DNA of 64,000 nt from Kribbella sindirgiensis (GTDB lineage: Bacteria > Actinomycetota > Actinomycetes > Propionibacteriales > Kribbellaceae): positions 224,357 to 288,356 of the forward strand of contig NZ_SJKA01000010.1 of NCBI RefSeq assembly GCF_004331435.1, given 5' to 3'. The position numbers and the translations under genes were made by a program. This document shows, one piece after another, positions 58,291 to 64,000 of this stretch (the stretch's first letter is position 1; every line of letters begins with the position of its first letter). The notes under the pieces are model-generated. The model saw nothing but the letters and a program-made list of their open reading frames with translations, was not told the origin of the DNA and made no database searches.

Positions 58291-59697
58291 TCAGTTCGCC
58301 TGGCTGACGCTCGACATGTTGAAGTCAGGGACCAGCAGCGGCGGGGTCGCGGTGCGGGAGAAGTAGTCGCCCCACTCCCGCGAGTACGACGGAACGGTCG
58401 CGCCGGCCGTGGTGAACCGGGCCAGCAGGTCGACCGGGCTTTCGTTGAAGCGGAAGTTGTTGACGGCCCCGGTGACCTCGCCGTTCTCGACCAGATAGAC
58501 GCCGTCACGGGTGAGGCCGGTGAGCAGCAGCGTCTGCGGGTCGACCATCCTGATGTACCACAGGCAGGTCACGAGCAGCCCGTTGTCGAGCCCGGCGACC
58601 AGGTCGTCGGTCGAACCGGTGGCCCCGTCGACCGAGACCACGTAGTTCTCGATGTCCGGCGTGGCCGTGGGCGCGCCGATGAGGTCGGCGGTGTAGCGGC
58701 TCGTCATCAGGTGCTCGAGTTTGCCGCCGCGGATCCAGTCCGTCGCCGCGAGCGTGAGCCCGTTGTCGAAGACGCTCGACGAGCCGCCGGACGAACGCGC
58801 CACCGCGAACGCGAAGGCCTCCAGGCCGGGCAGCGCCGGGTCCGAGTGCAGTGAAACCGGCTGTGACGACAGCGTGTCACCGAGCCGCGTGCCGCCACCG
58901 GCCTTGGAGAACACGGTCCGGCCCTCGAAGGCGTCCCGGCCGTCGAGCTGCCAGAACAGGTACGTCATCAGGTCCGCGACCGCTGCCGGCGGCAGGATCG
59001 TCGGGTGCCGGCCGGCGTCGACCGGCACGGTCCGCTGCGCCCATCCGAGCCGGCGGGTGAGCTCGGCGTCGAGCGCGAGCGCGTCGACATCGGTGAAGTC
59101 GCGAGTGGCGGTGCCGACCCAGGCCGAGTGGCTCAGGTCGGTGTTCTTGCCGGTCGACGACACGTAGCCGCGGGGGAGCGCCTGGCGCAGCCGCAGTCCC
59201 GTCGACGAACCGACGTACAGCGTCACGACCTCGTGGTTCGCGAAGCCGTACAGCCGCCGCTCTTCAGCGGTGGCGCGCTTGAGGGATTCCCCGAGCGACG
59301 GCGCGAACTTCTCGAACACGCCGACGGTTGTCTCCTCCGGCTCGAGGTCCCAGTCCGCACCCACCGCACCGTCGACGAGCGGGCGGGCGTCCTCGGCCGG
59401 GCCCGCGGCGCGGGCGGTCGCGATCGCGGCGGACACGATCTCGCGCAACGAGTCGTCGGTGACCGACGAGCGGCCGACGATGCCGGCCGCCGTACCCTCG
59501 CCGGCGCCGACCGTGGCGATCACGGTCACGCTCGAGCCGCGCATCGCGCCGTTCGTGGTCAGGGTGTTGTTCGCCCAGCGCAGATTGGTGCTGGACGTCT
59601 CGGCGACGAGTACGACGCAACCGTCGGCGCCCTCGGCCGCGGCCAGGGCGAGGCCCCGCTCGATCGTGTCCTGCGGAGTGAGTTGAATGCCCGTCAC
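58291..59697 (-). CDS. tldE: TldE/PmbA family metallopeptidase subunit
   Basis: A 468-residue member of the TldD/PmbA family lacking the HExxxH metal site, hence the TldE-type partner. Typical segments are NNTLTTNGAMRGSSVTVIA, ATRDFTDVDALALDAE and the C-terminal GEVTGAVNNFRFNESPVDLLARF. With TldD it forms a heterodimeric protease that degrades unfolded or leader peptides and matures some RiPPs. GTG 59697 has AGGAGG eight bases before it and overlaps the tldD stop. Confidence 0.92.
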   Translation of the reverse strand: MTGIQLTPQDTIERGLALAAAEGADGCVVLVAETSSTNLRWANNTLTTNGAMRGSSVTVIATVGAGEGTAAGIVGRSSVTDDSLREIVSAAIATARAAGPAEDARPLVDGAVGADWDLEPEETTVGVFEKFAPSLGESLKRATAEERRLYGFANHEVVTLYVGSSTGLRLRQALPRGYVSSTGKNTDLSHSAWVGTATRDFTDVDALALDAELTRRLGWAQRTVPVDAGRHPTILPPAAVADLMTYLFWQLDGRDAFEGRTVFSKAGGGTRLGDTLSSQPVSLHSDPALPGLEAFAFAVARSSGGSSSVFDNGLTLAATDWIRGGKLEHLMTSRYTADLIGAPTATPDIENYVVSVDGATGSTDDLVAGLDNGLLVTCLWYIRMVDPQTLLLTGLTRDGVYLVENGEVTGAVNNFRFNESPVDLLARFTTAGATVPSYSREWGDYFSRTATPPLLVPDFNMSSVSQAN

Positions 59698-61205
59698 CGG
59701 CCGGCCTCCTGAGTGGTGTTGAGAATGCGGACGCCGCGGAACAGTGCGGACGGGCAACCGTGGCTGACGGCGCCGGATTGGCCGGGCTCGGCCTTGCCGC
59801 AGTTGAGGGCGCCGCCGAGGACGTACGTCTGCGGGCCGCCGACGGCCTCCATCGATCCCCAGAAGTCGGTGGTCGTGGCCTGGTAGGCGACGTCGCGGAG
59901 CTGACCCTCGAGCTTGCCGTCGGTGATCTTGTAGAACCGCTGGCCGGTGAACTGGAAGTTGTACCGCTGCATGTCGATCGACCAGGACTTGTCGCCGACG
60001 ATGTAGATCCCGTTCTGCACCCGGCTGATCAGTTCCTCGGTGGAGGGGCCGTCCGCGGCGGGCTGCAGCGAGACGTTGGCCATCCGCTGGATCGGGATGT
60101 GGCCGGACGAGTCGGCGTACGCGCACCCGTTGGAGCGCGGCGTGCCGAGCACGTCCTCGTTCTTCTTCGCCATCCGGCGGTCGACCTGGTACCCGACCAG
60201 GATGCCGTCCTTGACCAGGTCCCACTGCTGGCCCGCGACGCCCTCGTCGTCGTACCCGACCGTGGACAGGCCGTTCTCCGCGGTGCGGTCGCCGGTGACG
60301 TGCATGACGGGCGAGCCGTACTTGAGGGTGCCGAGCTGGTCGAGGGTGGCGAAGCTGGTGCCCGCGTAGTTCGCCTCGTAGCCGAGGGCGCGGTCGAGCT
60401 CGGTGGCGTGGCCGATCGACTCGTGGATCGTGAGCCACAGGTTGGACGGGTCGATGACGACGTCGTACGTACCGGCCTCGACGGTCGGCGCGGCCATCTT
60501 CTCGGCCAGCCAGCCGGGGATCTGGGCGAGTTCCTCGTCCCAGTTCCAGCCGGTGCCGGTCATGTACTCCCAGCCGCGACCGGCCGGCGGGGCGGTGGAG
60601 GACATCGAGTCGAACCGGTCCTCGGCGACGGCGTGCGCGGTGATGTCGGGGCCGATGCGGACGCGTTGCTGCGTGTACGACGTACCGGCGGTGTTCGCGT
60701 AGTACTTGCACTCGTGGATGGTGGCGACGTGGACGCTCACGTGGGCGACGCCGTCGGCCTTGAGCAGGCGGTCGCTGTAGTCGGTGAGCAGCGCGACCTT
60801 CTCGGCCCGCGGGACGCTGAACGGGTCGATCTCGTACGACGAGATCCAGGTGACGTCGTCGTACGTCGGCTCGTCGGCGAGCTCGATTGTCTCGGCGTTG
60901 ATCGGCCGGGACACCTGGGCCATGTTCACGGCCTGCTCGGCCAGGCCGACCGCTTCGTCGGTGGTCAGCGCGACGCCGGCGGCGAAACCCCAGGTGCCGT
61001 CGTGGATCACGCGGACGGCGAGACCGAGGTCCTCGTCGTCCTTCGCGCTCTCCAGCACGCTGTCGCGCAGGGAGATGGACTCGGACCGGATCCGCTCCAG
61101 CCGGAACTCGGCGAACGTGGCCCCGAGGTCACGGGCCCGCTGCAGGGCGGCCGCCGCCAACTCCTGCCGGGGAAGAGCGAGAAAGCTTGCGTCGATATCA
61201 GGCAC
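59694..61205 (-). CDS. tldD: TldD family zinc metalloprotease
   Basis: A 503-residue TldD. The zinc motif H-E-x3-H is in TIHESIGHATELDRALG, and the C-terminal end GGALNCGKAEPGQSGAVSHGCPSALFRGVRIL holds the conserved Cys ligand. It is the catalytic half of the TldD/E heterodimer. GTG 61205 lies nine bases after a -10-like TATAGG (minus strand, 61220-61215), suggesting a short-leader or leaderless transcript. Coupled to tldE. Confidence 0.94.
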   Translation of the reverse strand: MPDIDASFLALPRQELAAAALQRARDLGATFAEFRLERIRSESISLRDSVLESAKDDEDLGLAVRVIHDGTWGFAAGVALTTDEAVGLAEQAVNMAQVSRPINAETIELADEPTYDDVTWISSYEIDPFSVPRAEKVALLTDYSDRLLKADGVAHVSVHVATIHECKYYANTAGTSYTQQRVRIGPDITAHAVAEDRFDSMSSTAPPAGRGWEYMTGTGWNWDEELAQIPGWLAEKMAAPTVEAGTYDVVIDPSNLWLTIHESIGHATELDRALGYEANYAGTSFATLDQLGTLKYGSPVMHVTGDRTAENGLSTVGYDDEGVAGQQWDLVKDGILVGYQVDRRMAKKNEDVLGTPRSNGCAYADSSGHIPIQRMANVSLQPAADGPSTEELISRVQNGIYIVGDKSWSIDMQRYNFQFTGQRFYKITDGKLEGQLRDVAYQATTTDFWGSMEAVGGPQTYVLGGALNCGKAEPGQSGAVSHGCPSALFRGVRILNTTQEAGR

Positions 61206-61310
61206 GACCCCGACCCTATACACGGGAACCTGGAGATGATCGGCGGTGTAGTGCCAGTGTCCGGAAGTAGACAGGAGGCTCTGGATCAGTCTGGGTGACG
61301 AAGCTGCATC

Positions 61311-61619
61311 TTGGCTCGGGTGCGTGGTGGGGAGTCTGCTGCGTACGGCGAGTTGGTGGATCGGCACGCCTCCGTGGCGAAGCGGACCGCGGCGTTCCGG
61401 CCCTGGTTGTTGCGGATCGTGGCGAACGAGACCCGGAACGTTCTGCGTGCTCGTGGACGCCGGGCACGCCGGGAGGAGCTTGCGGCGCCGCTGGACGTCG
61501 TACTGGATCCAGCCGACGCGGCTGTGTCGTTGGAGCGCCGTACCGAGCTGTTGACCGCAGTTCGCGCGCTGCCCCGCCGGCTGCGTGAGGCTCTGCCCGA
61601 CAAGGAGGTGCAGCGATGA
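61311..61619 (+). pseudogene. Decayed ECF sigma-70 factor
   Basis: The frame reads RGGESAAYGELVDRHASVAK then jumps straight to FRPWLLRIVANETRNVLRAR, so most of sigma region 2 (the DLVxExF helix) is missing, and after TAVRALPRRLREALPDKEVQ it stops without region 4 (the helix-turn-helix). About 102 residues remain from an expected ~170. Both losses keep the frame. It overlaps the next pseudogene, which encodes the usual partner. It is non-functional as a sigma factor. Confidence 0.8.
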
Positions 61620-62550
61620 GTCTCGAGGACGAACTGCGGTCCGTCGGACGCTCAGCCGTCGTACCTCCCGTAGACGACGGCCTGACCGCACTCACCCCTC
61701 CGGTACGCGCGACGGTTGCGGAGTGGCTGCACATCGGGGGAGTCCAGGCAGAGCCAGTGGGCACCGGGCCGAGTACTGCACCACCACCTCCGACGGTGGG
61801 CGGTCACATGTCCCCGGAGGGCGCTGCACGCGTCGCTGGCTTCACGCCACAGCTCCCCAGGGCACTGGGTGCGCCGACGGGTGTAGAGGCCTCAAAAGGC
61901 TTCCTGGCGATCAGTTGGGGCGGTGTGCGATTGGAGCAGTTCCAGTCGGGATCGAGCCCAGGTACATCAAGCAGTACTACGGCGGACTCGACTATGTCCC
62001 CGAGATCCCGGGCTTCTGGTTCCGTACGCCGCACCAGTTGATCCTGGTCGACGAACGCGTCGTACGGATCGCCGGACCCACACTGGTCTGGAAGCGCAGC
62101 GAGCCGAACGCCGACCACCGCTCCGGCCGGTTCGTCCGCGCTACCTGGCTGATCCATGACATGTCCGTCTGGCGCATCGACATCATCTACCCGGACGCAC
62201 CGGGCGGACCGTGGATCGCCACCGAGGACCTGATGTCCGGCACCAAACCCGCGAAGCCCACGTGGCACCGCGCCACTGACCCGGTGAAGCTCCTCAAGCT
62301 CCTAGGTGAACTCGAGTTGCTCAGCGGAGAGTTCTACGGCGGCCCCAGCCTGGACGGCGGCTACACGGCCCAGGAGTCCACGCCAGAGCCCGCACCGGCA
62401 GCTGACCCACCAGCTCAAGCCCAGGCGTCCACGACCACCAACGTCTTCACCGGATGGCGTTGGCTCATCCCCGGCGTACTCCTGGGCGCAGCAGTCGCTG
62501 TTGTCGCCGTACACCTCTTCCCGAGGCGCCGCTGGGAGCTGATCGATTAG
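61616..62550 (+). pseudogene. Frameshifted membrane partner of sigma factor
   Basis: The frame starting ATG 61616 (SLEDELRSVGRSAVVPPVDD, then directly LTPPVRATVAEWLHIGG) has lost the membrane segment normally lying between. Near 61940-61950 the sense frame shifts: GFLAISWGGVRLEQF ends in frame one, and VGIEPRYIKQYYGGLDYVPE and the rest, including a C-terminal transmembrane helix (WLIPGVLLGAAVAVVAVHLF), continue in another frame to 62550. Intact relatives are single genes next to ECF sigma factors and probably act as anti-sigma or sensor proteins. Confidence 0.78.
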
Positions 62551-62568
62551 TGCGGCCCGGGTCGTTGG

Positions 62569-64000
62569 CTACGGTGGGCCGTTCCGGTGGGTGCCGGTGG
62601 GGTCGACGTGGAAGGTGAATCCGTGGGGCGTGGTCCATTCGAGTGTCTTGTAGTCGATCCGGCGCACGCTCCAGCCGCGCGCGTGGGTCTTCACCCGGTG
62701 CCCGAAGCGACCCAGAGGCGCAAGATTCGTCGTACTCGTCTGCCCGGCGGGTCCGTGGGGGTCGTAGGGCTGGATGTGGTCGAGGTCGATGGCGTTGGTG
62801 GTTTCCCGGGTGCCGTACGGGAACAACTCGACGGGGTAGGTGAATTTGACGCGGTCACGGATCCGGATCGGGATCTCGTACGCGTCGACACTGACCGCAT
62901 CGTTCAGATCGATCACCGGTTTCACCGTGTACGGGCCATAGCCAACAAGCTCGGTGAGCTGAGCCGCCAGCAACGGCCCAATCACCTCGGCACGCAGCAC
63001 CCCGCAGCCGGTCGCCAACGTCTGATCAGTCAGATGCACAACCACGTCGGTCTGCCCCGGACGCACCTGTGCCTTGGCCCCGTCCGGTCGCGCCGGCACA
63101 CCAGATCGCATCGACTCACCTGAGCTATCCGGCTCAGACGCATGGCCGGCGTCTGGTGCTTTGCCTGGGTCGTGAGGACTGCTTGGGTCGTGAGGGCTGG
63201 TGGGGTGGTTGGGATGGCTCGGGTTGGCATAGGCGTCTCGTTGGATCTGGGCGAGTCGGGCGCGGAGTGCCCGCAGCGCGGCAGGATCCATTTCCGTGCC
63301 CTGGCCGGGTTCGGGTTGTGGGTCGGCTGGATCGGGTGCTGTTCGCCGGTCGAATGGGTCGGTTGGTGGGTCGGGGTCGTAGGGTGCGGCGGCTTCGAGC
63401 CACGGATCGTGCGGCGGGCCTGCCGGCTCCGCCAGTTCGAGTGAGGCCGGTGGTTCGGGCGGGTCTGGTAGGTGTCGGGAGCCGAGAAGTGGCACGTCGA
63501 GAGTGCCGACCCGCGGCCCATCGCCAGTGCGCTCACCAACCGGAACCACCACATCGCCCTTCACCACCGCGTGATCCTGCACCGCCGGGTCCTGCCCCGC
63601 CGGGTTCTTGGGCTCCGCGGCGTTGCGCGGCATCGCCGGGTGGTTGGGCGTGGCTGGGTTGCCGGGGTCTGTGGGGGTGTGCGGTTCGTGGATGGTGGCG
63701 GGTTCGGCTACCGGGTTGCTCGGCGGGTTGGGGTGAGTTTGGTTGCGGGCTTGGGCGAGGAGTTCTTGGGCGAAGCGGGGGTCGGAGAGGATCTCGACCG
63801 CGTCGGCGCGGCGGTGCTGGACCGGGCGGGTGTCGCCGAACTTCTTGAGCGCTTCGGTGATGTCGGACAGGGTCGCGTTGAACCGGTTGACCCCGGCGGC
63901 AGCGGCTTTGATGTAGATGGTTTTGTTGCCGTGGCCGTCGCCGCGGCCGATGTGGACGCCGCGGTCGTCGGCGGCCGCCGCGGCTTCGTCGGCTGCGGCG
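62569..64000 (-). CDS. DUF222/HNH endonuclease (13E12-like), 5' end missing
   Basis: The minus-strand frame runs uninterrupted from the window edge (first full codon at 63999) to the stop at 62569, so about 476 residues are seen and the start lies outside. An N-terminal DUF222-like part (GVNRFNATLSDITEALKKFGDTRPVQHRRADAV) is followed by a long Pro/Asp/His-rich linker and the HNH core at the end: AIDLDHIQPYDPHG, TNLAPLGRFGHRVKTHARGW. Such genes are multicopy in actinomycetes and may be mobile. A methionine at 63633 is internal, not the start. Confidence 0.88.
   Translation of the reverse strand, partial: AAADEAAAAADDRGVHIGRGDGHGNKTIYIKAAAAGVNRFNATLSDITEALKKFGDTRPVQHRRADAVEILSDPRFAQELLAQARNQTHPNPPSNPVAEPATIHEPHTPTDPGNPATPNHPAMPRNAAEPKNPAGQDPAVQDHAVVKGDVVVPVGERTGDGPRVGTLDVPLLGSRHLPDPPEPPASLELAEPAGPPHDPWLEAAAPYDPDPPTDPFDRRTAPDPADPQPEPGQGTEMDPAALRALRARLAQIQRDAYANPSHPNHPTSPHDPSSPHDPGKAPDAGHASEPDSSGESMRSGVPARPDGAKAQVRPGQTDVVVHLTDQTLATGCGVLRAEVIGPLLAAQLTELVGYGPYTVKPVIDLNDAVSVDAYEIPIRIRDRVKFTYPVELFPYGTRETTNAIDLDHIQPYDPHGPAGQTSTTNLAPLGRFGHRVKTHARGWSVRRIDYKTLEWTTPHGFTFHVDPTGTHRNGPP

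Noticed and set aside
59760..61298. 512-codon plus-strand frame over tldD/tldE
   Set aside because: Antisense shadow of tldD, which has an intact zinc motif and conserved ends.
63069..63848. Plus-strand frames in the linker of the HNH gene
   Set aside because: Low-complexity Gly/Arg-rich shadows of the Pro/Asp/His linker on the minus strand.

Overview
The window is GC-rich DNA with densely packed genes, many ATGA/GTGA start-stop overlaps, GTG and TTG starts, and several promoters whose -10 lies only 6-9 bases before the start codon (leaderless mRNAs). It comes from an actinomycete. The gene order at 30.5-39.3 kb (phosphatidyltransferase, DUF881, small basic protein, DUF881, gcvH, FHA protein, MerR, DUF151, MerR, gcvP) matches a block known from Mycobacterium and Streptomyces. 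A Kribbella/Nocardioides-type organism is my best guess for the genus; that is inference.

Region by region. 0-6.5 kb: the end of an ABC exporter, an rRNA methyltransferase, a divergent azoreductase/MarR pair, and a NarL-type two-component system (kinase, then regulator, minus strand) interrupted by a TnpB-only IS200/IS605-like element with a recognisable omega-RNA end. 6.8-18.1 kb: a 12-gene catabolic cluster with an NMT1/SsuA-type ABC importer, Ldh2-type dehydrogenase, RidA, FAH-family enzyme, SDR, FAD aromatic hydroxylase, cupin, amidohydrolase and quinone oxidoreductase. Two near-identical FCD-type GntR regulators lie within and at the end of it. The same dyad (TNTGAT-N5-ATCAAA) occurs before the first gene and before the oxidoreductase. 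18.0-30.3 kb: a PIG-L deacetylase, an F420/PPOX oxidoreductase, the SOS mutagenesis pair imuA'-imuB behind a perfect LexA box, a GT4 glycosyltransferase coupled to a GH92 mannosidase, a PhoD phosphatase and an ECF42 sigma/DGPF pair.

30.5-39.3 kb: the conserved actinobacterial block, ending in a glycine riboswitch that controls gcvP. 39.3-45 kb: a serine hydrolase, a HigBA-like toxin-antitoxin pair whose toxin has an in-frame stop, an odd tRNA-like gene (nominal anticodon CTT), a 744-residue protein of unknown function and a TPR membrane protein. 45-52.3 kb: an iron-box-preceded siderophore operon (PLP decarboxylase, two IucA/IucC synthetases, acetyltransferase, N-hydroxylase) followed by a Cys-His-Asp transglutaminase-like protein. 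The enzyme set suggests a citrate dihydroxamate of the arthrobactin/schizokinen type. 52.3-58.3 kb: a 48-residue membrane protein missed by length cut-offs, a Mom-like GNAT protein behind an array of TTGGC sites, a PfkB-like kinase with a novel N-terminal domain, an SCO7613-like polytopic membrane protein and a methyltransferase. 58.3-64 kb: the TldD/TldE protease pair, a decayed sigma/membrane-partner module (internal deletions plus a frameshift), and a DUF222/HNH nuclease running off the window end.

No CRISPR array, rRNA or prophage was seen. The observations I rate highest are the tRNA-like gene beside the 744-residue protein, the TnpB insertion with a readable guide, the two-regulator catabolic cluster with its shared operator, and the Mom-like gene with its operator array.
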